DNA of 5,555 nt from Duncaniella sp. (GCA_029052375.1 JAIDJD010000039.1:1-5555), one strand, 5' to 3'. Shown: positions 1-5,555, counted from the stretch's first letter. Program-made: numbers and translations. The notes: a model not told the origin generated them from the sequence alone.

Positions 1-2
1 CC

Positions 3-590
3 CTCATGCAGAACGCCAAGGCCGCCAATATGCCCAAGGACACCGTGGAGCGCGCCATCAAGAAGGCCACCGACAAGGACGCAGGCGACTTCAAGGAGAT
101 AACCTACGAAGGATACGGCCCCCACGGCATCGCCATCTTCGTAGAGGCCGCCACCGACAACAACACCCGCACCGTGGCCAACGTGCGCTCCTACTTCACC
201 AAGCACGGCGGCTCGCTCGGCACACAGGGCTCGCTCACATTCCTCTTCGACCACAAGTCCGTATTCAAGATCAAACCCAAGGACGAACTCAGCCTCGAAG
301 ACCTCGAGCTCGAGCTCATCGACTTTGGCGTTGATGAGCTGATGGAGGACGAGGACGAGGAAGGCAACGCCCTCATAGCCCTCTACGGCGGCTTCGAAGA
401 CTATCCCGCCATCCAGAAATACCTGGAGGAGAACGGCTTCGAGATTGTATCCTCTGAGTTTGAGCGCATCCCCCACGAGCTCAAGGAGGTGACCCCCGAG
501 CAGCGCGAGACCCTCAACAAGCTCCTCGACAAGCTCGAGGAGGACGAGGACGTCCAGAACGTATTCCACAACATGAAGGAGGAAGACTGA
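3..590 (+). CDS. yebC: YebC/PmpR/TACO1-family protein, 5'-truncated by window edge
   Basis: The visible 195 residues match the YebC family. Near the start is AANMPKDTVERAIKKA, then YEGYGPHGIAIFVEAATDN, then RTVANVRSYFTKHGGSLGTQGS, and near the end EDVQNVFHN, the usual final motif. Compared with the roughly 240-250 residue family, about 50 N-terminal residues are missing (the MAGHSKWANIKHRK-type start). The first ATG at position 6 is therefore internal, and the frame is already open at the window edge. Family members are cytosolic or mitochondrial proteins. Some act as transcriptional regulators (PmpR), and others, including mitochondrial TACO1 and bacterial YebC, help ribosomes translate difficult stretches such as proline runs. 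Which role applies here cannot be read from the sequence. The middle and C-terminal parts are strongly acidic (ELMEDEDEEGN, KLEEDEDVQN). A terminator hairpin follows 32 bp after the TGA stop. The family call is firm; only the start lies outside the window. Confidence 0.95.
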   Translation, partial: LMQNAKAANMPKDTVERAIKKATDKDAGDFKEITYEGYGPHGIAIFVEAATDNNTRTVANVRSYFTKHGGSLGTQGSLTFLFDHKSVFKIKPKDELSLEDLELELIDFGVDELMEDEDEEGNALIALYGGFEDYPAIQKYLEENGFEIVSSEFERIPHELKEVTPEQRETLNKLLDKLEEDEDVQNVFHNMKEED

Positions 591-622
591 TCCCCGCCCC
601 CATCATCCCGCAAGACACAGAC

Positions 623-666
623 CGCCCCCAGGCCGAGGCATATGCCGCAGCCTGGGGGCGCTGTTT
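623..666 (+). terminator. Rho-independent terminator of yebC
   Basis: A perfect 11-bp GC-rich stem pairs 623-633 (CGCCCCCAGGC) with 650-660 (GCCTGGGGGCG) around a 16-nt loop. The loop contains the palindrome GGCATATGCC. Outside the stem, ACAG (617-620) could also pair with CTGT (661-664) across a 2-nt bulge. Only a short TTT (664-666) follows, so the uridine tract is weak, but the stem is strong and lies just downstream of the yebC stop. Confidence 0.75.
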
Positions 667-694
667 ACCGTAAAGGCGCAGGAAGCCCAAAGAG

Positions 695-733
695 AAAAAA
701 ATTTCTCCCGGCTGTTCGGGTCAGCCGGGAGAA
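695..733 (-). terminator. Rho-independent terminator of the leucine-rich repeat gene
   Basis: A perfect 12-bp stem pairs 703-714 (TTCTCCCGGCTG) with 722-733 (CAGCCGGGAGAA) around a 7-nt loop (715-721). Read on the minus strand, the hairpin is followed after two A residues by seven consecutive T (701 down to 695), the classic intrinsic terminator layout. It lies about 100 bp beyond the stop of the minus-strand gene, or about 44 bp beyond the stop reached if that gene is frameshifted. On the plus strand no T-tract follows, so it serves the minus strand. Confidence 0.88.
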
Positions 734-776
734 GTTGATATTACGTTTCAAGCGTGTGGGATGTGTTCAGAATCGG

Positions 777-838
777 TCAGAGCTGGATGAGAGAGAGGAG
801 AATGGGAGCATCAGCTATAGTGAGTCCGATTCCGGTCA
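777..838 (-). other. Possible out-of-frame C-terminal tail of the leucine-rich repeat gene
   Basis: The annotated frame ends ...CQWNP-TGA. Shifting by one base at the preceding CCC codon (one extra C, or a -1 slip) removes that stop. It gives ...QWNP followed by LTGIGLTIADAP and eight more mostly hydrophobic residues before a TGA at 779-777. The L, T, I and L of LTGIGL fall exactly on repeat positions 11, 12, 14 and 16, the conserved L-T-x-L-x-V positions of the upstream units. The full protein would then have about 371 residues. This could be a real mutation, a base error, or coincidence. Confidence 0.45.
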
Positions 839-1891
839 GGGATTCCACTGGCAGGCAATCATGCGGAGGTTGGGGCAGGCTATCGAACGGAAGTCGGTAA
901 TCTGGTTGTAACGGCAGTTGACATAGACGAGGTTCTGGTCGAAGGACACATCGAGCATTGTCAGCTGGTTGTTGTTGCAGATCAGACGCTGGAGGAAGGT
1001 CTGGTTGGAGAGGGTGAGCTGGGTGAGGTCGTTGTAGCAGACATCCACATACTGCACGTTGTTGCAACCGTCTACGGTGAAGGACGTAAGGTCGTTGTAC
1101 GAGGCAACGATGTCGAGCAGGGCGGGACAGTTGCGGACGCCGAAGGCAGTCATATTGTTGTCCGAGCAGATGACGCTTGCGAGAGAGGGAAGGCCCGAGA
1201 TGATCAGGGTAGAGATCTCGTTGTCGTCGAGGTTGAGGTTCTGGAGATTCTCGACGCCGGCAAGAGTGAGGCTGGTGAGCTTGTTATAGCCTGCATAGAG
1301 ATTCTTCAGATTGGTGCAACCCTGCACGTTGAGGTTCTCGAGATGGTTGCCCTGGCAGTTGAGGGTCTTGAGGTTGAACGCATTGGCAACATCGAGTTCT
1401 ACGAAGAGGTTGTTGCTGACGTTGAGGTTGGCGAGCATCGGAGTGTTGTTGAGGTCAATCTCCGTCAGGCGGTTCTTGTAGACGGCCACGTTCTGGAGGT
1501 TGCCGCAGTTGTCGAGGTCAATCTCGGCGATTTTGTTGCGCGAGGCGTTGAGGTCTGTGAGGTTTGCACACCCGGCCACGGTCATCGAGGTGATTTCGTT
1601 GCGCGAGACGTCCACCTTGGTCAGGGCCTTGAAGCCTGCGAGGTTCAGAGTGCCCCCGAGCTTCTTGTCCTTCCACTCGATGGCGGTGACGTGTCCGTTC
1701 TGGACGGTGACGCCCTCGATGGAGGCGATGTCGTTGATGTTGGCTACTTTCAGAGCCTGGGCATTGGTTCCCTCTTTAGCGGGCTCGGAGAGGAAAGCCT
1801 TCATTAGCTTTGCCTCGTTCTTGTCGAGATTCTGTGCGAAAGCGGTCGTGCTCCCGAGCAGGACTGCAATCAAAAATAACGCTTTTTTCAT
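836..1891 (-). CDS. Exported leucine-rich repeat protein (21-residue repeats), possibly frameshifted at its C-terminus
   Basis: The 351-residue product begins with a clear signal peptide (MKKALFLIAVLLGSTTAFA, likely cut before Q20), so it is exported. No lipobox cysteine is present, which argues for a soluble periplasmic or secreted protein rather than a lipoprotein. The ATG at 1891 is chosen over one 45 bp upstream because the signal peptide starts there. Residues 21-67 form an N-terminal cap. Residues 68-89 (VTAIEWKDKKLGGTLNLAGF) look like a first divergent repeat. Twelve exact 21-residue repeats run from L90 to N341, with pattern LxxLxxxxNxLTxLxVxGCxN, then half a repeat (342-351) ending in WNP. 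Asn at repeat position 9 is present in all 13 units. Such folds are curved solenoids used for protein or glycan binding; the ligand is unknown. No catalytic domain, transmembrane anchor or C-terminal sorting domain is visible. The gene appears monocistronic, with its own terminator. The abrupt end inside a repeat suggests a one-base frameshift. Confidence 0.85.
   Translation of the reverse strand: MKKALFLIAVLLGSTTAFAQNLDKNEAKLMKAFLSEPAKEGTNAQALKVANINDIASIEGVTVQNGHVTAIEWKDKKLGGTLNLAGFKALTKVDVSRNEITSMTVAGCANLTDLNASRNKIAEIDLDNCGNLQNVAVYKNRLTEIDLNNTPMLANLNVSNNLFVELDVANAFNLKTLNCQGNHLENLNVQGCTNLKNLYAGYNKLTSLTLAGVENLQNLNLDDNEISTLIISGLPSLASVICSDNNMTAFGVRNCPALLDIVASYNDLTSFTVDGCNNVQYVDVCYNDLTQLTLSNQTFLQRLICNNNQLTMLDVSFDQNLVYVNCRYNQITDFRSIACPNLRMIACQWNP
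839..1624 (-). repeat. 63-bp coding tandem repeats (leucine-rich repeat array)
   Basis: These bases encode residues 90-351 of the leucine-rich repeat protein: 12 complete units of exactly 63 bp (21 codons) with no insertion or deletion, plus a 30-bp half unit at the low-coordinate end. The units are diverged in nucleotide sequence but keep register throughout. Cysteine recurs at unit position 19 in units 1, 2, 5, 8, 9 and 12, and at position 6 in units 5, 8, 11, 12 and 13. Confidence 0.85.
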
Positions 1892-1920
1892 AAAATCAAT
1901 AGTTGTTAGTTGAGTTATTT

Positions 1921-1950
1921 TGTACTTATCTAACATTGATGGCAGACAAA
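1921..1950 (-). promoter_or_regulatory. Candidate Bacteroidota promoter for the leucine-rich repeat gene
   Basis: On the minus strand, TTTG (1950-1947) is followed after 18 bp by TAAGTACA (1928-1921). This is a full -33 element and a partial -7 element, since the consensus is TAnnTTTG. It would give a 5' leader of about 20-30 nt before the ATG at 1891. The leader is A-rich (AACTATTGATTTT just before ATG) and has no Shine-Dalgarno sequence, as is usual in this phylum. The -7 match is weak, so this remains tentative. Confidence 0.3.
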
Positions 1951-1971
1951 TGGTTCTGAAAAATTTGACTT

Positions 1972-1999
1972 TTTTTGTCCTTCAGCCTCTTTTTGTCCT
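1972..1999. repeat. 10-bp direct repeat TTTTTGTCCT, two copies 18 bp apart
   Basis: TTTTTGTCCT occurs at 1972-1981 and again at 1990-1999 in the AT-rich spacer upstream of the leucine-rich repeat gene. Both lie just upstream of that gene's candidate -33 element. The spacing is close to two helical turns, which would suit a regulator binding one face of the DNA, but no regulator can be named and T-rich sequence raises the chance of coincidence. Apart from this, the candidate promoter and the dnaB terminator, I see nothing in 1892-2162. Confidence 0.35.
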
Positions 2000-2100
2000 A
2001 AAAACGTTTATATGCGTGGCTCAACAACGCTTATACACCATTGATTTTCAAACTATTGACCTTAAATACCTCATCTGCCATTTACGTCAATCCATGGCAT

Positions 2101-2140
2101 AAACACAGCAGGGGCGCTAAGTATAGCGCCCCTGCTGTGT
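2101..2140 (-). terminator. Terminator hairpin of dnaB
   Basis: A perfect 17-bp stem pairs 2103-2119 (ACACAGCAGGGGCGCTA) with 2124-2140 (TAGCGCCCCTGCTGTGT) around a 4-nt loop (AGTA). It starts 22 bp beyond the dnaB stop on the minus strand. The uridine tract is poor: only TTT if the outermost pair opens, followed by ATGCC. Position and stem strength still make termination or 3'-end protection of the dnaB transcript the best reading. Confidence 0.75.
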
Positions 2141-2162
2141 GATATGGTGCAATAAATATGCG

Positions 2163-3749
2163 TCAGAAAGGCGCGACGTCTCCGGGCGCGGACGTAGAGG
2201 CGATGTCTGCCGTGCCGCCTCCGAGCGTCTGGCCGGGATTGAAGGGATTGCCTCCGGGAGGCGAGGCCAGGTCTATCTTGTCCGTGTCGAGGCCCGAACG
2301 GCGCTGGCCCACAGACGCGCGCTCGGGCTCGGCATCCCAGTTCTCAAAGCGCGCATACTTGTTCTTGAACCTCATCTTGACGTCGTCCACACGTCCCGAA
2401 CGGTGCTTGGCCACGATAAACTCGGCCAGGCCGCGGATATCGTTGCCGGCCGCATCCTGTCCGGAGCGCAGATAATACTCCGGGCGGTGGATAAAGCATA
2501 CGATGTCGGCGTCCTGCTCGATGGCACCCGACTCGCGGAGGTCGCTGAGCTGCGGGCGCTTGCCATCCTTGCTGTCGGCGCCGCGGCTCTCCACCGAACG
2601 GTTGAGCTGAGAGAGGGCCACGATAGGGATATTGAGCTCCTTGGCCAGCTGCTTTAGCGAGCGCGATATCATAGACACCTCCTGCTCGCGCGAGCCGAAC
2701 TTCATGCCCGAGGCATTCATCAGCTGCAGGTAGTCGATGATGATGAACTGGACGTTGTGTTCCCTCACCAGACGTCGCGCCTTGGTGCGCAGCTCGAATA
2801 TCGAGAGCGAGGCCGTGTCGTCTATATAGAGAGGCGCATTGTAGAGATTCTTGACGCGCGACATCAGCTGGTCCCACTCCATCTGCGAGAGCTGTCCGCT
2901 CTTGATTTTCTCGCCCTCGATTTCGCAGGTGTTCTGTATCAGACGGTTGACCAGCTGGAGATTGGACATCTCAAGCGAGAATATGGCCACGGGGATGTTG
3001 TAGTTGACGGCCATGTTCTTGGCCATGGATAGCACGAAAGCGGTCTTGCCCATGGCCGGACGCGCGGCTATGATGATGAGGTCGCTCCGCTGCCATCCCG
3101 ACGTCAGCTTGTCCAGCTCGTGATATCCGCTCTCGAGGCCCGAGAGACCCGACGCACGGTTGGCCGCGGTCTGTATCTGCTCGATGGCCGAGTTGATGAC
3201 GGGGTCTATCTGCGTGACATCCTTCTTGACATTGCGCTGCGAAATCTCGAACAGCTTGCCCTCGGCCTCCTGCAGCAGGTCGTCCACGTCATAGCTCTCG
3301 TCAAAGGCCTGGGCCTCTATCTGCGACGCAAAGCGTATCAGCTCGCGGGCCAGGTATTTCTGGGCCACGATGCGGGCATGAAACTCGACGTGGGCGCCCG
3401 AGGCCACACGCGACGTCAGCTCGGAGATGCGCAGGGCGCCGCCGGCGCCCTCGAGCTCGCCCATGTGGCGCAGGCGGTCGGTCACCGTCAGCATATCTAT
3501 GCTCTGCTGGGCGGCGCCGAGGCTCTGTATGGCGGCGTATATCTTCTGGTTGGAAGGGTCGTAGAACGACTCGGGCTTGAGTATGTCGCAGACGGCTGTA
3601 TAGGCGTCCTTCTCGAGCATGAGGGCTCCGAGGACGGCCTCCTCAAGGTCGTTGTCGCGCGGCGGCACACGGCCTCCGTGGTCAAACTTAGAGATATGTT
3701 CCGGCCTGGACCTGCGGCCGTTCTGGCTGTAGCTGTTATCTTGTGGCAT
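2163..3749 (-). CDS. dnaB: Replicative DNA helicase DnaB
   Basis: The 528-residue product is the hexameric ATP-driven helicase that unwinds DNA at the replication fork and recruits primase. The N-terminal DnaB domain begins near residue 30 (PPRDNDLEEAVLGALML) and runs to about 135. A linker follows, then the RecA-like domain from about 200. Its motifs are all present: Walker A RPAMGKT (230-236, K235), catalytic glutamate in FSLEM (E260), Walker B FIIIDYLQLM (335-344, D339), ALSQLNR (378-384), SDLRESGAIEQDAD (402-415), and the arginine-finger region KHRSG (448-452, R450). No intein interrupts the Walker A region. It is longer than the 471-residue E. coli protein because of a 30-residue N-terminal extension and a Gly/Pro-rich tail of roughly 55 residues after about 472, which looks disordered. 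The ATG at 3749 lies about 38 bp downstream of a good -7 element, and no Shine-Dalgarno sequence precedes it. It is transcribed divergently from ispD and has its own terminator. Confidence 0.97.
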   Translation of the reverse strand: MPQDNSYSQNGRRSRPEHISKFDHGGRVPPRDNDLEEAVLGALMLEKDAYTAVCDILKPESFYDPSNQKIYAAIQSLGAAQQSIDMLTVTDRLRHMGELEGAGGALRISELTSRVASGAHVEFHARIVAQKYLARELIRFASQIEAQAFDESYDVDDLLQEAEGKLFEISQRNVKKDVTQIDPVINSAIEQIQTAANRASGLSGLESGYHELDKLTSGWQRSDLIIIAARPAMGKTAFVLSMAKNMAVNYNIPVAIFSLEMSNLQLVNRLIQNTCEIEGEKIKSGQLSQMEWDQLMSRVKNLYNAPLYIDDTASLSIFELRTKARRLVREHNVQFIIIDYLQLMNASGMKFGSREQEVSMISRSLKQLAKELNIPIVALSQLNRSVESRGADSKDGKRPQLSDLRESGAIEQDADIVCFIHRPEYYLRSGQDAAGNDIRGLAEFIVAKHRSGRVDDVKMRFKNKYARFENWDAEPERASVGQRRSGLDTDKIDLASPPGGNPFNPGQTLGGGTADIASTSAPGDVAPF

Positions 3750-3786
3750 GAATGTTGTTCAAGGGGGAAGATGAAGATTTATGATA

Positions 3787-3794
3787 CAAAGGTA
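3787..3794 (-). promoter_or_regulatory. -7 promoter element for dnaB
   Basis: On the minus strand 3794-3787 reads TACCTTTG, an exact match to the Bacteroidota -7 consensus TAnnTTTG. Transcription would begin near 3780, giving a leader of about 30 nt before the dnaB ATG at 3749. No TTTG is seen at the expected -33 distance; the nearest T-rich stretch (TTTTTC, 3813-3808) is only 13 bp upstream, shorter than usual. Confidence 0.7.
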
Positions 3795-3817
3795 AGGATT
3801 TTCATCCGAAAAATGCG

Positions 3818-3825
3818 TACCTTTG
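3818..3825 (+). promoter_or_regulatory. -7 promoter element for ispD-recG
   Basis: TACCTTTG matches the Bacteroidota -7 consensus TAnnTTTG exactly. Transcription would start near 3830-3832, leaving a leader of about 60 nt before ispD. Because the in-frame ATG at 3823 lies inside this element, it cannot be the translation start of this transcript, which supports the ATG at 3892. A -33 TTTG is not evident; TTTTC (3799-3803) is the nearest candidate, with a short spacer. Confidence 0.65.
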
Positions 3826-3891
3826 TATAGATTGTACATAACTGCCCGCCCGTGCAGACAACGTGTTGAAAACCCTGTCGACAACCCTCCA

Positions 3892-4581
3892 ATGAAAAAG
3901 CGCAACCATCACATAGTAGTAGCCGCCGGAGCCGGCCACCGCTTCGGAGGCCCCGTGCCCAAGCAGTTTTGCCTGCTGTGGGGGCGTCCCGTGCTGATGA
4001 CCACCCTCGAGCGGCTCCATGCCGCGGCGCCCGACGCCGAGATCACCGTAGTCCTGAGCGCAGAGATGATGGACGAGTGGCCCAGGATGTGCGCAGAGCA
4101 CAGCTTCGAGCTCGCCCACTCTACCGTAGCCGGCGGAGCCACACGCGCCGAGAGCGTCCGCGCCGCCCTGCGCCGCATAGCCGACAGCGGCAGCCTCGGA
4201 TGGATATCCATACACGACGCCGCCAGGCCGATGGTCACCCCCGAGATGTTCTCGAGGCTCACAGAGGCCCTCGCCGACGATGTCGACGGCGTCATCCCCG
4301 CCATCCCCGTCACAGACTCGCTGCGCCTCGTCGCCCCGGACGGCACCTCGGCGGCCGTCGACCGCTCGGCCTACCGCGCCGTGCAGACCCCTCAGCTCTT
4401 CCACGGCCCCAGGAGACTCGCGGCCGACCGCCTCGAGCTGCGCCCGGACTTCACAGACGACGCCTCGGTGATGGAGGCCGCCGGATACGGACGCCTCGCG
4501 CTGGCCGAGGGAGACCCGCGCAACATCAAGATAACACACTCCTCAGACCTCGCCCGCCTCGAGGCCGAGAGAGAAGCATAA
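3892..4581 (+). CDS. ispD: 2-C-methyl-D-erythritol 4-phosphate cytidylyltransferase
   Basis: This 229-residue cytosolic enzyme joins CTP and 2-C-methyl-D-erythritol 4-phosphate to give CDP-methylerythritol and pyrophosphate, the third step of the MEP isoprenoid pathway. The nucleotide-binding start VVAAGAGHRFG...PKQF (9-26) carries the expected R17 and K24. Then come GGATRAESVRAAL (81-93), the metal-site region IHDAARPMV (107-115), IPVTDSLR (138-145), VDRSAYRAVQTPQLF (156-170, with R158 at the MEP-binding arginine), FTDDASVMEAAG (187-198) and GDPRNIKITHSSDL (207-220, K213). Length and motif spacing are normal for the family. The frame is open from 3823, but the start at 3892 (MKKRNHHIVVAAG) fits the family N-terminus, and the upstream ATG lies in the promoter. 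No Shine-Dalgarno sequence is seen. recG begins 5 bp after the TAA stop, so the two are probably cotranscribed and may be translationally coupled. Confidence 0.96.
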   Translation: MKKRNHHIVVAAGAGHRFGGPVPKQFCLLWGRPVLMTTLERLHAAAPDAEITVVLSAEMMDEWPRMCAEHSFELAHSTVAGGATRAESVRAALRRIADSGSLGWISIHDAARPMVTPEMFSRLTEALADDVDGVIPAIPVTDSLRLVAPDGTSAAVDRSAYRAVQTPQLFHGPRRLAADRLELRPDFTDDASVMEAAGYGRLALAEGDPRNIKITHSSDLARLEAEREA

Positions 4582-4586
4582 GGCAT

Positions 4587-5555
4587 ATGGCGCCCCTGCT
4601 GGACACAGACATAATGTATCTGAAGGGCATAGGACCCAAGCGTGCCGAGGTTCTGAACAAGAATCTCGGCATACACACATACCGCGACCTGCTCTACCAC
4701 TTCCCCACGTCCTACATCGACCGCTCCACCATCCGCACCATTTCCGAATTCGAGGGCGAGGATATGCCCTCGGTGCAGGTCAAGGGACGCTTTGTCTCCA
4801 TGACCGTCCAGGGCGAGGGAGCCAAGACACGCCTCACAGGGCTCTTCTCGGACGGCACGGGAGTGATGGAGGTGGTGTGGTTCCAGCGCATCAAGGCTAT
4901 CCGCAGCCACTACACCACATCCACAGACTATATCCTCTTCGGCAAGCCCGCGCAGTTCAACGGACGCTGGAGCATGGTACACCCCGAGATAGACACGCCC
5001 GGCGCGGCCGTCACACAGCTCGGCGTCCAGGGCGTCTACCCCCTGACGGAACAGCTGCGCAACCGCGGGTTCTCCTCGCGCACATTCTCGACAGGCGCGG
5101 CCGACATCCTCAGGGCCTCGCGCGGATACATAGGCGAAACCCTGCCGCCAGAGACGATAGGGCAATACGGACTGATGAGCCTCGCGGAGGCCCTGCGCGC
5201 CATCCACTTCCCCTCGGGCCCTGCCGAGCTCGAGAAGGCGAGGCTGAGGCTGAAATTCGAAGAACTCTTCTACCTCCAGCTCGACATACAGCGCTATGCG
5301 CGCCACAAGACACAGAACACGTCAGGCTTCTTCTTCCCCCGCATCGGACACTTCTTCAACACCTTCTACAAGGAGTTTCTCCCCTTCGACCTCACGGGGG
5401 CACAGAAGAGGGTGCTCCGCGAGATACGCGCCGACATGGCCACGGGACGCCAGATGAACCGCCTGCTGCAAGGCGACGTGGGCAGCGGCAAGACCCTCGT
5501 GGCACTGCTGACGCTGCTCATAGCCCTCGACAACGACACACAGGCCTGCCTGATG
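4587..5555 (+). CDS. recG: ATP-dependent DNA helicase RecG, 3'-truncated by window edge
   Basis: The frame is open from ATG 4587 to the window end (323 codons), about half of the usual roughly 700-residue protein. RecG reverses stalled replication forks and moves branched DNA junctions, using ATP. The N-terminus IMYLKGIGPKRAEVLNKNLGI (9-29) is the typical helix-hairpin-helix-like start, followed by YRDLLYHFPTSYIDRS. An OB-fold wedge domain spans roughly 60-135 (VKGRFVSMTVQ, LFSDGTGVMEVVWF, FNGRWSMVHPEID), then GVYPLTEQLRNRGFSSRTF. The helicase part begins with FDLTGAQKRVLREI (267-280, Q-motif region) and Walker A GDVGSGKT (296-303), after which the window ends. The ATG at 4587 gives the usual length before the YLxGxGP motif; a later ATG at 4614 is less likely because it would start at the motif itself. 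It follows ispD by 5 bp and presumably shares its promoter. Confidence 0.96.
   Translation, partial: MAPLLDTDIMYLKGIGPKRAEVLNKNLGIHTYRDLLYHFPTSYIDRSTIRTISEFEGEDMPSVQVKGRFVSMTVQGEGAKTRLTGLFSDGTGVMEVVWFQRIKAIRSHYTTSTDYILFGKPAQFNGRWSMVHPEIDTPGAAVTQLGVQGVYPLTEQLRNRGFSSRTFSTGAADILRASRGYIGETLPPETIGQYGLMSLAEALRAIHFPSGPAELEKARLRLKFEELFYLQLDIQRYARHKTQNTSGFFFPRIGHFFNTFYKEFLPFDLTGAQKRVLREIRADMATGRQMNRLLQGDVGSGKTLVALLTLLIALDNDTQACLM

Larger units (their letters stand above)
3784..3828. repeat. 11-bp perfect inverted repeat holding the divergent promoters
   Basis: ATACAAAGGTA (3784-3794) is the exact reverse complement of TACCTTTGTAT (3818-3828), with 23 bp between. The match extends beyond the 8-bp promoter core by three bases on the outer side of each arm. 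It therefore places two near-identical -7 elements back to back, one for dnaB and one for ispD-recG. A small GGAT-TTTC-ATCC inverted repeat lies in the spacer (3796-3807). Confidence 0.8.

Noticed and set aside
642..911. 89-codon plus-strand open frame in the yebC downstream region
   Set aside because: It starts inside the loop of the first terminator hairpin, runs through the second hairpin, and overlaps the end of the leucine-rich repeat gene. It has no recognisable family features.
1343..1807. 154-codon plus-strand open frame
   Set aside because: It is antisense to the leucine-rich repeat gene. Its Val/Glu/Gly-rich composition follows from the repeats read in reverse.
836..1891. Type IX secretion cargo
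   Set aside because: The protein ends in the repeat array, in either frame, and has no recognisable C-terminal sorting domain. Only a signal peptide is supported.
1920..2102. 60-codon plus-strand open frame in the AT-rich spacer
   Set aside because: It runs into the left arm of the dnaB terminator, overlaps the candidate promoter region, and has no start signals or domain features.
3120..3830. 236-codon plus-strand open frame antisense to dnaB
   Set aside because: dnaB on the opposite strand has every family motif; this frame also crosses the divergent promoters and has no recognisable motifs.
3863..3872. TGTTGAAAAC as a DnaA-box-like sequence near dnaB
   Set aside because: It differs from the reverse complement of the consensus TTATCCACA at two positions, is single, and lies in the ispD leader with no box cluster or AT-rich unwinding element.
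3802..4539. 245-codon minus-strand open frame antisense to ispD
   Set aside because: It is a composition effect of GC-rich coding DNA. ispD on the other strand is complete with all catalytic residues.
4392..5306. 304-codon minus-strand open frame
   Set aside because: It lies antisense to ispD and recG, both well supported, and shows no motif of its own.

Overview
The window looks like ordinary chromosome from a member of the Bacteroidota, most likely order Bacteroidales. Three things point that way. Two sites match the Bacteroidota -7 promoter element TAnnTTTG. No clear Shine-Dalgarno sequence precedes dnaB, ispD or the leucine-rich repeat gene, whose upstream regions are A/T-rich or unstructured. 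The secreted leucine-rich repeat protein is built from 21-residue units of a kind common in this phylum. Coding DNA is GC-rich, with frequent ATA isoleucine codons, while the intergenic region 1892-2100 is clearly AT-rich. I cannot name a genus.

Layout from left to right. Positions 3-590 (+) hold the C-terminal four fifths of a YebC/TACO1-family protein, cut by the window edge. It is followed by a strong hairpin (623-660) and then a second hairpin facing the other way with a T7 tract (733-695, - strand). The two separate yebC from a convergent gene. That gene (836-1891, -) encodes an exported leucine-rich repeat protein with a signal peptide and 12 full 21-residue repeats plus half of a 13th. 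Its reading frame stops in the middle of a repeat, and a one-base shift would let the repeat continue, so it may carry a frameshift. An AT-rich spacer (1892-2162) holds a candidate promoter, a 10-bp direct repeat and a 17-bp perfect hairpin that closes the next gene, dnaB (2163-3749, -), the replicative helicase.

From 3750 to 3891 there is a divergent promoter region. Two identical TACCTTTG elements face away from each other inside an 11-bp perfect inverted repeat, one serving dnaB and one serving ispD. ispD (3892-4581, +) encodes the third enzyme of the non-mevalonate isoprenoid pathway. It is followed after 5 bp by recG (4587 to the window end, +), encoding the branched-DNA helicase, which is cut just after its Walker A motif.

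The core genes (dnaB, recG, ispD, yebC) are housekeeping genes with intact motifs where visible. I see no mobile element, CRISPR array, tRNA, rRNA or defence system, and no convincing new system. The points most worth a second look are the broken C-terminus of the leucine-rich repeat gene, a T7-promoter-like sequence lying exactly there, and the mirrored promoter pair between dnaB and ispD.
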